DNA from: CAWDBV01 sp963800705
Lineage (GTDB): Bacteria > Actinomycetota > Thermoleophilia > Solirubrobacterales > 70-9
Reading direction: 5' to 3'
Length of the DNA stretch: 64,000 nucleotides
NCBI GenBank assembly: GCA_963800705.1
Contig: CAWDBV010000002.1
Coordinates: 620,001-684,000 of the forward strand
Shown here: positions 45,512-55,939 of the stretch, one piece after another
Numbering within the stretch: position 1 is the stretch's first letter
How the letters are laid out: each line of letters starts with the position of its first letter
Program-made: the position numbers and the translations under genes
The notes under the pieces: generated by a model
The model's database searches: none
Told to the model about the DNA's origin: nothing
Seen by the model: the letters and a program-made list of their open reading frames with translations, nothing else

Positions 45512-46967
45512 CAGATACCCCCTCGCTGGCGTTCGCGTCCGCCGTTGCCGGCGGCGTGCCGGCGTCCGGCGTGGGGCCGGGCGGAGGGGTGGTGAGCGAC
45601 AGCCCCGTCAGGGTCGTCGCCACCGGCACCAATCCCCCGTTCGAGCTGGCGTAGGCGCCGATGAGGAACGGCTCGGGCAGCGAGAAGGTGGCTGCTCCGA
45701 CCGTCGTCCACTGCGCGCCATCGGAGGAGTAAGCGCCGGTCACCCGGCTCAGCGCCGGCTGACCTGGCACCTCGGTCCTGGTGAGCCTGAGCCAGACGGG
45801 AGCCTTGACGCCATCGACGGGCATCGCCACGGTGCCCATCATGTTGGGCAGGGACCGGCTCATGAACTGCACCCCCATCTCCGCGGTGACCGTGAGGATC
45901 GCCGCCGGCGTGGCGCGGGAGATGAGCAGCTGGACCGCCGGTCCCTCCCGCAGCATGAGCCCCACCCGGGCCGGGGCGTTGCCGTGGGTGAAGGCGCCGA
46001 CCTTGACCGTCAGCATCTGCTCGCCCTGGGCGGTCTGAAAGGCGAACAGGCCGGAGTCCTGGAGCAAGGAGAGGGGCTCGCCCACCCCGGCGAGCTTCAG
46101 GCCATCGACCTCATGGATGGCAGAGCCGCCGGCCGCCGCCCCGAGCTCGTCGAGGGTCCAGTCCTTCGTGGCGGGCTGGCTGTCGAGGTTGTGCAGGCGC
46201 AGGGTGCCCAGCTCCGTGACCGTCGGCCGGGCCGGGTTCTTCGACGCGACCGCGAGCCCGGCGAACACCTCGGTGGGAAGGTCCACCTCCAGGCTGCCGA
46301 TCCTGGTCCAGTTGACCCGTAGCTGGGTCGCCCGGTAGGCGGTGATGGTCCTGCCCTTGCGGCTGATCCGGAGCCACTGCCCGGCTCCCAGGCCCAGGTC
46401 CGAAACGGCGATCTGCGCCGCGGTCCCGCTCGTGTTTCGCTGCACCAGCACGCCGCCTTTGGTCCGGTCGGCCAGGATGCCCGCGAAGACCGCGGGTGCC
46501 CCGGGCTCGGTGTCGTTGGCCCGGACCATGAGGCCGGCGGTGCTCTCCGGGCTCGCCAGCTGCAAGCTCAGGATGCGGGCCACGACCTCGAAGTCGCCGC
46601 TGACCTTCCGGCTGACGAAGTGAAAGGAGTCGGCCACTCCCCCAATCTCGGTGCCACCACTTTCCACGCGGAGGCCGGACATGCCCGACCACACCTTGCC
46701 CGGGCTCGCCACCGCGCCGATGTCTTTCGAGGTCCAGGTGGGCCAGGGCCCGTTGGGGGCAGGCGGCGGCGGCGGGATGAAGGCATCGCGCGGCCTGAGA
46801 TCACCGGCGCCGCCATCCGCAGCGGAAGGGGAGAGGGCGGGCGCGTCGGTCGGGGCCGCGTCGGCGACGGCCGCCGGTGCGGCCGGCTCGTCGCCACAGG
46901 CGACCAGCAGCGAGGGTCCCAGAGCGGTCAGCACCAGCCACCTTCTCGATCCATTCCGCTTCAGCAT
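45512..46967 (-). CDS. DUF1349-like (laminin-G-like) lipoprotein, frame broken near the end
   Basis: From ATG 46967: lipobox LLVACGDE, a Pro/Ala linker, then two laminin-G-like beta-sandwich domains of the DUF1349 type (ADSFHFVSRKVSGDFEVVAR, STAGLMVRANDTEPG; and FAFQTAQGEQMLTVKVGAFT, RVGLMLREGP). The main frame runs into the next gene; one indel in the Pro/Thr-rich tail (about 45,540-45,600) allows a stop as TGATG overlapping the CotH ATG. Likely binds carbohydrate at the cell surface together with the CotH protein. Confidence 0.65.
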
Positions 46968-47219
46968 GGCGACGAGAATGCGACAAGTTCGTATCACTGG
47001 GAAGCGCGCCCGCCCGGCTCTGCGCCCGGCGGTGACCCAGCACACGCGCTGGTCAACGGATCCTCGCAGCGCGCGCGGACTCCGCCGCATCCTGGTCCAG
47101 CTGCGACGCGCCCGCCGAACCCGATCGGAGCTGCCGGAAAATCACACCGGCTAGCGGCGTCTGCGGGTGGGGGAAGGGTGAGGGTCTGCGCCACGGCTCG
47201 TGGGGGACGCCCCTCTCCC

Positions 47220-47397
47220 GGCGCGCAGACGCACCGACCTCTCCCCGGCAGCCGGGGCGAGGTGAAGAGCGTTGCCGATTCCTGCCTTCATCGAGTCCTT
47301 CAATCAATCGTTTGCCCCTCCGCGACGGCAGCACGAGAATCGAGGCCGGCCGCCAGCAAGTCGTTTGCCCTCGCCCGCGGTCTGCCGCGGGAGAGGG
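47220..47397. repeat. REP-like palindromes, first cluster
   Basis: Two imperfect palindromes in the divergent gap 46,968-47,557: CCTCTCCCCGG-CAG-CCGGGGCGAGG (47238-47262) and CCCTCGCCCGCGG-TCTG-CCGCGGGAGAGGG (47368-47397). The 27 bp starting at 47220 recur almost unchanged at 51540. These are typical of dispersed extragenic repeats. No gene lies in this gap. Confidence 0.65.
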
Positions 47398-47557
47398 AAA
47401 GGGAGAGGGTCTGCGTCGCGCAAGGCAGGGCCAGCGGGTCCTTCTTCGCCGCTTGCGCGCGATCGCGCGCCGCCGGGCCACCTACCTGAAGGGCCAGGTG
47501 CGAGGTCGGGGGCCGGGTCGGCCTGGCACCGAGCTTCCATCTGGGAGAAACTTGGAG

Positions 47558-48001
47558 ATGACGAGCAAGACGGTCGCGCTGGTGGTGGGGCTGGGGCTGG
47601 TGCTGCTCCCCTCGGTCTCCCGGGCTCAGGTGGAGCTGCGGGTGCGGGTCCCCACCATCCGCTTCGAGGTCGCCCCGCCCCTCGTGGTGGTCCAGGAGGG
47701 CGTGCAGGTGGTGCCCGACCACCAGGACGAGGTGTTCGTCTCCGACGGCTGGTACTGGCATCGGGCCCACGGCAACTGGTACCGCACCCGCAATCACCGG
47801 GGGGGCTGGGTGGTCGTCCAGCGCGAATACGTCCCGGTGCCCCTGGTGAAGATCCCTCCCGGCAAATACAGGCACCACCGAGGCAAGGGCTCCCGGAAGA
47901 TGTACGTTCAGACGCCCGACGGCCAGGTGGCCGTGGTCAAGGTCAAGGATCGCGGCGGTCGCGGGAAGAAGGAGAAGCGGGGCAAGGGCCGCTGGAGATA
48001 G
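47558..48001 (+). CDS. Exported small basic protein with Trp/Tyr/His-rich motif
   Basis: Predicted 147 aa; ATG 47558 follows CTTGGAG. A clear signal peptide ends at VSRAQ. The mature part has VFVSDGWYWHRAHGNWYRTR, a YxW-type motif seen in small secreted proteins of unknown function, and a very basic tail (GRGKKEKRGKGRWR) that may bind nucleic acid or acidic polymers. It is divergent from the DUF1349 lipoprotein gene. Confidence 0.7.
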   Translation: MTSKTVALVVGLGLVLLPSVSRAQVELRVRVPTIRFEVAPPLVVVQEGVQVVPDHQDEVFVSDGWYWHRAHGNWYRTRNHRGGWVVVQREYVPVPLVKIPPGKYRHHRGKGSRKMYVQTPDGQVAVVKVKDRGGRGKKEKRGKGRWR

Positions 48002-48036
48002 CCGCGACTACCGCAAAGGGTGGTAGGTCGAGATGG

Positions 48037-50800
48037 TCACCCGCTGCGCAGCGCGATCATCGGATCGACCCGCGTGGCCCGCACCGCCGGGAACCAGCAG
48101 GCCAGGAAGGCCACCGCCAGCAGCGCCGTCGCCGCCAGCAGCAAGGTGGCGGGGTCGCCGGTCCGCACGCCGTAGAGCTGGCTCTCGACAATCTCCGCCA
48201 GGGCCAGCGCGGCGAGGGCTCCCAGCACCACGCCGGCCGCGACGAGCCGCAGGCCCAGGGACACGACCATCCGCCGCACCCGGGTTGTCTGCGCGCCGAG
48301 CGCCATGCGGATGCCGATCTCCAGCGTCCGCTGGGCGACCGACCAGGCCAGCACGCCGTACAGGCCGATCACCGCCAGGAGCACCGCCACGAGGCCGAAG
48401 AAGCTCAGCAAGCGGGCCATCAGCGCCTCCGCCGCCATGGTCTGCCGGGCCTGCGCCACCTGGGTGGTCACCGCCGAGAGGGGCAGCCCAGGCGCCAGCT
48501 CCTGCACCTCCCGGCGGATCGCGGGCACCAGGGCCTCCGGCGGTCCCGCCACCCGGACGGCGAAGGACATCTCGCCGGCGGCCTCCAGGTGTTGCCGCCA
48601 GGGGAGGAACAGGAGCGGGGCAATCGTCCTGCGCTGGAAGTTGTACTTGCTGTCGGCCACGATCCCGACGATCTCGAGCGGGCGCCCGAAGTCGCCGTCC
48701 AGCCCCAGCCGCTGGCCAATCGCGTCCCCGTCCGGGAAGTGGCGGCGGGCGAGGGTCTGGTTCACCAGGACCACCTTGGGCGCCCCCTCCCGGTCCCGGG
48801 GCGAAAAGCCGCGCCCCCGGAGCAGCGGGATCTGCAAGGTCGCCAGATAGTTCTCGCGGACCACCTGGAGGTGGGTGCTGTGGTGGCGGACGGAGCCCGG
48901 GGTCTCGCCGGGCAAGACGAGCGTCTCGGTGGACCCGTTGCGGCTCAGCAGGCGGACCCGTCCGAAGGTGGCCGCCTGCACCCCGGGCAGGGCGTCGAGC
49001 CGGGCGAACAGCCGCTCGTAGAAGGGCTCGAGGCTGGCCCCCCGATGGCCCAGGCTCTCGGGCCGCAGGCTGAAGAGCAGCAGGTCATTCTGGTTGAAGC
49101 CGACGTCGACCGCCTGCAGGTTGCGGACGGTGCGCAGAAACAGGATGGCCCCCACCAGCAGCACCAGCGACATCGCCACCTGCACGACGACGAGCGCCTT
49201 GCTCAGCCGGGAACGCTCCACGCCCCCGGCCGCCCGGCTGCCCTGCTTGATGGCGGTGCCGAGGTCGACGCGCGTCGAGCGGAGCGCCGGCGCCAGGCCG
49301 GAAAGGACCACGGTGATCAGCGAGACGGCGAGGGAGAACCCGAGCACCCGTCCGTTCAGCCCGTACGCCACGTCGCCGGGAAACAGGCCGTCGCCGCTGG
49401 CCGCGAGCAGCGCCTGGCCGGCCAGGGCCAGCGCGACGCCAGCGGCGCCCCCCAGGACCGACAGCAGGAGGCTCTCGGTCAGCAGCTGGCGCACCAGCCT
49501 TCCGCGGCCGGCGCCGAGGGCGCTCCGCACCGTCACCTCCACCCGGCGGGCGGCCGCGCGCGCCAGCTGCAGGTTGGTCAGGTTGGCGCAGGAGATGAGC
49601 AACACCAGCGCGACAACCCCGAACAGCCGGTAGATCGTGGCGGCGTAGCCCCGCCGGCTCTCCAGCATGCCCACCCTGCCCGGATGGGCGATCAGGACGG
49701 GATGGTCGACCGGCGCCAGCGTGGCCGGCTGGTCGCTGCGGGGGGGCGGCATCAGCTGCAGCGCCAGCGCCTGGAACACGCCTGCGAGGCTCTGCCGCGC
49801 CTGCTCGACGGTGGCGCCCGGCTGCAAGCGCCCCATGAGGTGCAACCACCAGGCGCCGCTCCGGCCGTCGCGCGGCTGCCAGTGGGAGCGTGCGGGCGCC
49901 AGCCGCGGCTCCATGGACACGGTCACGAAGACGACCGGCCGCGAATCGAGCTGCATCGTTCCCCGGAACTCCGGCGGCGCCACCCCCACGATGGTGAAGG
50001 GGACCGCGTTGATGGCGATCGTCTCGCCCAGGACCCCCGGATCGCCGCCCAGCCGCGCTTGCCAGTAGTCGAAGCCGATCACCGCCGCGGGCGGCGCATC
50101 CGCCCGATCGTCCGCCTCGCCCAGCAGGCGCCCCAGCGCGGCCGTCACGCCGAGGGCCGTGAAATAGCCACCGGAGGCGTATTGCCCGTCGGCGACCTCG
50201 GCCTGACCGCCGACGAGCAGGTTGGCCTTGCGGAGCTCGGCGAAGGCGAACACCGCCTGGAGGGCGGGCGACTTGTCGCGCAAGGTCTGGAAGATCCGGC
50301 TGTGAAACGACGAGCTGCCGCGGCGGCCGGCCCGGCCCAGGAAGCTCCAGCCGTCCGTGCCGCTGCTCCGGAAGGCGTCCCCCGCCTCCCACTCGAACAG
50401 CACCAGGCGGTCCGGCTCTTTCACCGGGAGGGTGCTCAGCAGCAGGGCATCGGCGACGCTGAAGAGGGCGGTGCTGGCGCCGATCCCCAGCGCCAGCGAC
50501 AGCACGGCCACCGCCGTGAAGCCGGGGGACTTCCTCAGCAGGCGCGCGCCGTGGCGCAGGTCCTGCCAGGCCTGCTCCAGCACCCGCAGGCCCCGCACCT
50601 CTCGCGCCGCCTCCTTCATCTGCTCGACCCCGCCGAAGCTCAGCAGCGCCGCCCGCCGGGCCTCCCGGTCGCTCATGCCGGCCGCCAAGTTGCGTTCTAT
50701 CTCCCGGTCGAGGTGAAAGCGAAGCTCCTCGTCCAGCTCGCTTTCCACGAATCTGCCGCCGGAACAGCGCTCGAAGAAGACCTTTCAACCTGCGCCACAT
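48037..50800 (-). CDS. ADOP-type ABC transporter permease (MacB/FtsX), one N-terminal frameshift
   Basis: From ATG 50800 the reading MWRRLKGLLRALFRR needs one base correction near 50,750 to join ESELDEELRFHLDREIERN and the remaining 890 residues. The N-terminal ADOP helical domain is followed by two FtsX-like permease units, each with a membrane helix (SLALGIGASTALFSVADAL; CLNLQLARAAARR-type ANLTNLQLARAAARRVEVTV), a large periplasmic MacB domain and three helices. No ATPase gene is adjacent, as is usual for this family in Acidobacteria and Myxococcota. Probably exports or senses envelope compounds. Confidence 0.85.
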
Positions 50801-50871
50801 CTTGGCCCGCTCCCCGCGGGGCTCTCCCCACGACATTCGACAAGAGCGACCCTACCGACCCTCCTGTCGAA

Positions 50872-51356
50872 TGTCAACACAAGCCGCGCGCGCCCGCCGG
50901 ATGCCCGGAGGTGCCCCGGCGTCGTCGGATCCAGGGCATGGGCATCGTGCATCGGATCTGTCCCCTGTGCGAAGCGACCTGCGGACTGGCCATCGACATC
51001 GAAGCGGGCGAGGTGCGCGGCATCCGCGGCGATCCGCAGATCCCTTCTCGCGCGGCTTCCTCTGCCCGAAGGCGTACGGGCTCAAGGCCCTCCAGGAGGA
51101 TCCGGAGCGCCTGCGCGCGCCGCTGGTTCGCCGCGCCGGCGAGCTGACGGCGCCCGTCCAGCTCACCGAGGACATCATGTGCGGCGTCGTCTCGCTGCCC
51201 CACGGCTTCGGCCACGACCGCCCCGGCACCCGCATGACCGTCGCCGCCGCCCACGCCGGCGCCAACGTGAACCTGCTCTCCGACGCCGCCACCCGCGACG
51301 CCCCCTCCGGCAACGCCGCCCTCAACGCCGTCCCCGTGACGGTCGTCCCCGCCTAG
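50872..51356 (+). pseudogene. Molybdopterin oxidoreductase with large internal deletion
   Basis: The first part, VHRICPLCEATCGLAIDIEA and, after a shift near 51,045, FSRGFLCPKAYGLKALQEDP, is the iron-sulfur N-terminus of a molybdopterin oxidoreductase. At about 51,145-51,165 it runs directly into VSLPHGFGHDRPGTRMTVAA and SGNAALNAVPVTVVPA, which is the extreme C-terminus (molybdopterin dinucleotide-binding domain) of the same family. Several hundred residues in between are missing, so it cannot be active. Either a genomic deletion or collapsed assembly. Confidence 0.7.
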
Positions 51357-51462
51357 GCGCCAGCGCTTTCCAGATAGCCGCCCCGCATCCCGCTCCGGGA
51401 ACCCGGTCGTCACTCGGGCAAGCCGCCCACGTCCCGAGCCTCGGCCGCCCGCCGACCGTTCG

Positions 51463-51577
51463 CCCTCTCCCGTCTGCGGGAGAGGGTGGGGGTGAGGTCC
51501 GGCCGCCGGCTGGTGGGAGGAGCCCGGACCCTCACCCGGCGCGCAGACGCGCCGACCTCTCCCGCAGACGGGAGAGG
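51463..51577. repeat. REP-like palindrome pair, second cluster
   Basis: CCCTCTCCCGTCTGCGGGAGAGGG (51463-51486) and CCTCTCCCGCAGACGGGAGAGG (51556-51577) are mutually inverted palindromes enclosing a 69-bp spacer. The spacer ends with GGCGCGCAGACGCGCCGACC, shared with the first cluster near 47,220. The arrangement is that of a BIME-like unit. It lies between the deleted oxidoreductase and the HPF-like gene. Confidence 0.75.
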
Positions 51578-51605
51578 TGATGAGCAGCGCGGCCTTCTCT
51601 GCCCC

Positions 51606-52238
51606 TCACTTCCCGCGGGTGTTTCGCCGGGTGGGCGAGAGCTTTCGGCGCTTCGTGGCGCGCCCAATCTTGCTGCCCGCCTTGGCCCGGTTGCGGGAGC
51701 CTCGGGTCGACTTGCGCGACGGGCGGTCGGCGGGCTCCTCCAGGGTGACGGTCATGCCGTGCGTGCGGGCCTTGATGGTGCGGCGAGCGGGCCGGGAGGC
51801 CGGCGCCGGGGCGGGGGCCCGCGGCGCGGAGCGCCCCCTTGCCGGGAGCCGCGAGGGCGGCGGGGTCTTGCCGCTCCGACGTTCGACGGCTCGCTTCAGC
51901 GAGCGCCGCAGGCGGGGCGTGGCCAGCGCGATGGCGTGCTCCGGGCTGCGGCCGCGCTGCTCGACGAGGACGCTGTCCTGGCCGCTGAGGATGATCCGGG
52001 CCCGGCAGCGGGTATCGATCCCGCCCCGCGGGCCGTTCATGTCGTCGAAGCGCAGGGAAACCCGCTCGATGCGCGTCGCCATGGGCTGGAGCGCGCGACC
52101 GAGGTGGGTCCGGATGCGGCGCCTGGCCGCATCGTCGATGCCCACGTTTCCGCGGATGGACATGGGCGTTTCGCGAACGCCGGTCCGACCGGCGGTGCGT
52201 TTGTCGGGTCTGAGGACCACGGGGGGAAGGGCGGCCAT
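51606..52238 (-). CDS. HPF/RaiA-like ribosome-associated protein with long basic tail
   Basis: Predicted 210 aa. Residues about 25-120 match the hibernation-factor fold (SIRGNVGIDDAARRRIRTHL, VSLRFDDMNGPRGGIDTRC, IILSGQDSVLVEQRG, AIALATPRLRRSLKRAVERR). The remaining about 90 residues are Pro/Arg-rich and then strongly basic (RPSRKSTRGSRNRAKAGSKI), unlike classical HPF, whose extension is a dimerisation domain. It may bind ribosomal RNA through the tail. ATG 52163 is an alternative start. Confidence 0.7.
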   Translation of the reverse strand: MAALPPVVLRPDKRTAGRTGVRETPMSIRGNVGIDDAARRRIRTHLGRALQPMATRIERVSLRFDDMNGPRGGIDTRCRARIILSGQDSVLVEQRGRSPEHAIALATPRLRRSLKRAVERRSGKTPPPSRLPARGRSAPRAPAPAPASRPARRTIKARTHGMTVTLEEPADRPSRKSTRGSRNRAKAGSKIGRATKRRKLSPTRRNTRGK

Positions 52239-52357
52239 GCCTCTTTCACCATGGAGCCGGGCCAGCGCGCGAGCCGGGCTTTCGACGGATAAAACGGCGG
52301 ATCCTGGTCAGCCCCGTCGTCAGCGAGCCGACGACCGCGGAGGCGCGCGGGTCGGCC

Positions 52358-53203
52358 TCAGCTTCCCAGCAGAAACTCCCGCACCACCCGGATCTGGTCC
52401 GCGTGAATCAACGTCGGCGCGTGGCCGACGCCCGGCCATCTCCACCACCTTCGCTGCCGGCCCGCGCCGGGACATCTTCTGCGCGGTCTCCCGGGTCAGG
52501 AGAATCCGAGCGCTCGCCCCGCAAGACGAGGGTCGGACAGCGGATGCTGTCGTAGAGGCTCCAGAGCTCGACGTCTCGGCTCGGAGGCTTCGCGGTGAAC
52601 GCCATGGCCAGCGCGGGGTCGTAGTGCATGCGCAGGGAGCCGTCCGGATTTTTCCGGACGACGTGTTCGGTCAGGAAGCGCCACTCGGCATCGGAGTGTG
52701 GGCCGAACGGCGCGTTCACGGCGCGGACGTAGGCCTCGGCCGCCTCGATGGTCGGCAGCGGCGGCCACTTGCCGACGTAGGCGCCGATGCGGGCGAGCGA
52801 CGGCGCCGCCAGCACCGGCCCGACGTCGTTCAGCACCAGCTTCTTCACGGGCGAATCGGGCAACGCCGCCAGGGTCATGCCGATCAGGCCGCCCAGCGAA
52901 GTGCCGACCCAGGTCACGCTCTCCACATCCAGGCGCGCGATCAGCGCCACCATGTCGCCGAGGTAGACCGGCACCTGGTACTCCATCGGGTTCTTCAACC
53001 AGTCCGAATCGCCGCGGCCGGGCAGGTCGGGGCAGACGACGCGGTAGTGCGGGGCAAGCTCCCGGGCGAGGAAGTCGAAGTCGCGGGCGCAGCGGGTGAG
53101 GCCGTGCACGCAGATGAGCACGCTGCGGATTGTCGCGCGCTCCCCACTCGACATAGGCCATGCGGTGCAGCCCGGTCGGGCTCGAGCACTGCACCTTGCG
53201 CAT
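52358..53203 (-). CDS. Alpha/beta hydrolase (frameshifted)
   Basis: One alpha/beta hydrolase in several frames. From ATG 53203: VQCSSPTGLHRMAYVEWGAR; after a shift near 53,135 VLICVHGLTRCARDFDFLAR, PDLPGRGDSDWLKNPMEYQV, the nucleophile elbow VGTSLGGLIG, and LVLNDVGPVL. Shifts near 52,500 and 52,430 lead to LTRETAQKM and HAPTLIHADQIRVVREFLLG, ending at 52358. Ser, Asp and the C-terminal His of the triad are all visible. Substrate unknown; the restored protein would be about 285 aa. Confidence 0.75.
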
Positions 53204-53218
53204 GCCGGAAGGGAGCGC

Positions 53219-54194
53219 TCATCGCCAGGCCGCCACGATTCGCTGAATTCCGAGCCAGCCGAGCCGCGAGGGTCCCGCTCGCCGCGCGTGCTCCCCGAAG
53301 AAGCGGAGCATCTCGCTCGAAGCGTCGGGGCCCAGGGGATCGGTGTACGAGCCGGCCGCGTCGCCCCCCGACCAGGCGTGTCCGCTGCCGTGGACCACCC
53401 AGTGCTCGGCATCGATGCGGCCGGCGGTGTCGTGGTGCACGGTGCGCGTGTAGGCGCGTCCCCCGGGCACCACCCCGCGGATCGTCCGGGTGGCGGGCGA
53501 GGTGCCGCGGGTGCGCGCGATGAGCTCCTCGCCGTTTTTCGGGTGTACGGTGGCGTCCTGGTCCCCGTGGAAGACGATGGTCGGCACGGTGGCGCCCGGC
53601 TCGCCGCTCCCGCCGGCCCGGCCTCTCGCGGGCCCCCGCTTCATCGCCACCAGGGCCGAGACGAGGTTCGAGGCCACCGCGTGCGGCAGTCCGGAGTGGA
53701 TGCCGGCGGCGGCGAACAGCTCGGGGTGCGTGGTCGCCAGGATGGCCGCCATCGCACCGCCCGCCGACAGCCCGGCCACGTAGACCCGCCCGGGGTCGAT
53801 GGGGTGGCTCGCGATGATCTCGCGGGTCAGGGCGGCGAGGATCGAGGGCTCGCCTCTGTCACGCTGCTGGTGCACCGCTTCGAACCAGGTCCAGCATCCC
53901 AGGCGATTGGCCCGCCGGTCCTGTCCCGGGTAGAGCACGAAGCAGCCGCACCCCTGCCCGCGCACGTGCATGCGGGTGCCGGCGGCAAAGTCGTCCGGGC
54001 TCTGCTGGCAGCCGTGCAGCATCACCACGAGTGGCCGGGCACCCCGATGGCGCCGGCCGGGCCGGTACAGGCGGTAGCTGCGCGTGCCGCTGCTGTTGCC
54101 GCCGCTGCCCTCGACGACGCGCCGGTGCGCCGTCGTGAAGCCACCCGGTCAGGTCCGGCAGCCGTCGGCGCAGGTGCGGCCAGAGCTCAGCCAC
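53219..54194 (-). CDS. PHB-depolymerase-family esterase (frameshifted near N-terminus)
   Basis: From GTG 54194 with MAELWPHLRRRLPDLTGW, then a shift near 54,130 into RSYRLYRPGRRHRGARPLVV and LVVMLHGCQQSPDDFAAGTR. The oxyanion/nucleophile region is VYVAGLSAGGAMAAILA, and HGDQDATVHPKNGEEL and VVHGSGHAWSGGD supply Asp and His. This is the esterase family including extracellular polyhydroxybutyrate depolymerases and feruloyl esterases. No signal peptide is visible, so an intracellular polyester or ester substrate is possible. It is adjacent to the alpha/beta hydrolase on the same strand. Confidence 0.8.
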
Positions 54195-54260
54195 GGATGA
54201 TCCTTTCGTGCAGGCAGGCCGGGCGCCCCCCGACAGTGAGCTCCCGCAGCGGGTTGCCCG

Positions 54261-55395
54261 CTAGTCGTAGTCCACGCTGTCGACCGAGACCGAGATAGTC
54301 ATCCCCTTCTTGAGCGGGTAGTAGCAACTCGCCGTGAGCTCGACTTCGTCGAACATGCAGCCGGCCACGGGCAACGGGGGGACCCGCACGACCGTGACCG
54401 CGAAGCGGTAGCAGGTGCGCTGTTTTCTCGAGATCGGGGTCGGGCTGGCGGCGGCGCGCGGCGCGGCTGAGGGCCTCGACGGCCGCCTGGTCCACCTCGT
54501 CGTTGTACGAGCTCTGGCCCAGCTCCACCCGCGGTGGGGCGCCCGGCGCGACGACCAGGCAGACCTGCGAGGCGATGGCCTCCGCACCCTTGCGGTTCCC
54601 TTCGAGGATGCGGTTGTAGTGCTCGAGGATGTCGGGCACGCCGCGCCGGTCGGGATCGTCGGCCTGCGGCCGGGTGCGCAGGTCGTCGAGCTCCCGCCGC
54701 CAGCTCCGGTACGCCTCCCGCAGGCCACCACCCCACTGCTTCACGCTGTTTCGCACGTTGTTCGGCGTGCGCGGATCCAGGTCCACCGTGCCCGGGTCCG
54801 GCGCGAACACCTTGCGCGCGTCCCGCATGTAGTCGAACACCTGCGGGTGCACCTTGCCCGCCGCCACGTTGCGCCGCGCCCCATCCTGCCGCACGCGCGC
54901 CGCCAGCCGCTCACCAAACGTGGACGGCCTCGGCGGCGGAGGTGGCGCCGGCACGCCGGCAGCCTCCGGCCGGTCGAGAACCCCCCGGTCGGTGAGGCGA
55001 TCGATCGCCCGGAAGTCGAGCGCCAGCGAAACCGGCGGGCGCCCGCGGGGAGCGGGCGGGGGGCCCGGCGGCGGGACCGCGCCGGGCTCGGCGGTGGCGG
55101 GCGGCGGCGGGCCGACCGGGGCGGTCTTCGGCCCCGGCGGCGGCCTGTCGGGCGTCCGCCGGCGGGAGGAGTCGAGCGCACGCGCAGGCGGCGCGACCGG
55201 CGCGGGTCCCGGCTCCGGCGCGCGGGCGGATGGGGTCTCCACCAGCTCCACCTCCAGCGGTGGCTCCGCCGGCGGTGAAGGCTGGCTGACCGGCCGCCAC
55301 AGATCGGGCCGGGCGAGCAGCATCGCGGCCAGTCCGTGGACGGCAACCGAGATCGCCAGCGGCAGCGAGCGCGATGCTGGGACCGACCGGCGCAT
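54261..55395 (-). CDS. TonB-like energy transducer (one frameshift)
   Basis: From ATG 55395 (or 55521 with a Ser/Arg-rich extension): membrane helix SLPLAISVAVHGLAAMLL, a long Pro-rich spacer (about 35-190) and a C-terminal domain with LVVAPGAPPRVELGQSSYND and AVEALSRAARRRQPDPDLEK. A shift near 54,420 leads to CYRFAVTVVRVPPLP and the end at 54261. The layout (anchor, Pro spacer, globular end) is that of TonB/TolA-type proteins; the C-terminal domain is divergent, so partner receptors cannot be named. Confidence 0.65.
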
Positions 55396-55548
55396 GCGCG
55401 AGGACCTGGATCGAGTATAGGCTGCCCCCGAGCGGGGTTTGGGTTTCCGCCGGCGTGATCCCGCCCCGGAGACGTCGTTCGAGACCGATCGCGTCGAAGC
55501 CGCTGGCGGGTCGTTCGCCATCGCTTTCGCGGGTGCTACCGTGGCGGG

Positions 55549-55929
55549 ATGTCGCTAGACGAGACCGACTTCGACAGGATCGACCGCATCGTCCGGTTTG
55601 CCATCCGCGCAACGCTGGAGGCGGAGCTGGGCGAAGCACCCGAGGTGGCCCTCGCCGGCCGGTGGGACGGCGGAAAGCTGGTGCTCGTTCCCCGCGAGAG
55701 CGGCCTGGCCGCCAAGGAGATCCCGCTCGAGACGTTCTTTCACAAGATCGTCATGGTCCGGGACCGCCTGCGCGTCCTGGAGCAACGGCTCAACGCGCAC
55801 GCCGGCCTGAGCGACGAGGACAAGGTCGAGCTGCAGCAATACATCACCCGCTGCTACGGCTCTCTCACCAGCTTCAACATCCTCTTCAAGGACAAGGAAG
55901 ACCAGTTCACCACCGAGGGGAAGGAATGA
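55549..55929 (+). CDS. Conserved hypothetical protein (myxobacterial type)
   Basis: Predicted 126 aa from ATG 55549. Mostly helical, with FFHKIVMVRDRLRVLEQRLN and LSDEDKVELQQYITRCYGSL. The pattern resembles a small cytoplasmic protein conserved in deltaproteobacteria, with no known function. It is divergent from the TonB-like gene and convergent with the SGNH gene. Confidence 0.7.
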   Translation: MSLDETDFDRIDRIVRFAIRATLEAELGEAPEVALAGRWDGGKLVLVPRESGLAAKEIPLETFFHKIVMVRDRLRVLEQRLNAHAGLSDEDKVELQQYITRCYGSLTSFNILFKDKEDQFTTEGKE

Positions 55930-55939
55930 AGCGCCCGCC

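Noticed and set aside
47272..51147. Plus-strand open frame of almost 1,300 codons over the ADOP permease
   Set aside because: It is a GC-rich shadow: Arg/Gly/Pro/His-rich without any domain, while the minus strand gives a full permease. Only its last part (from about 50,872) is real oxidoreductase sequence.
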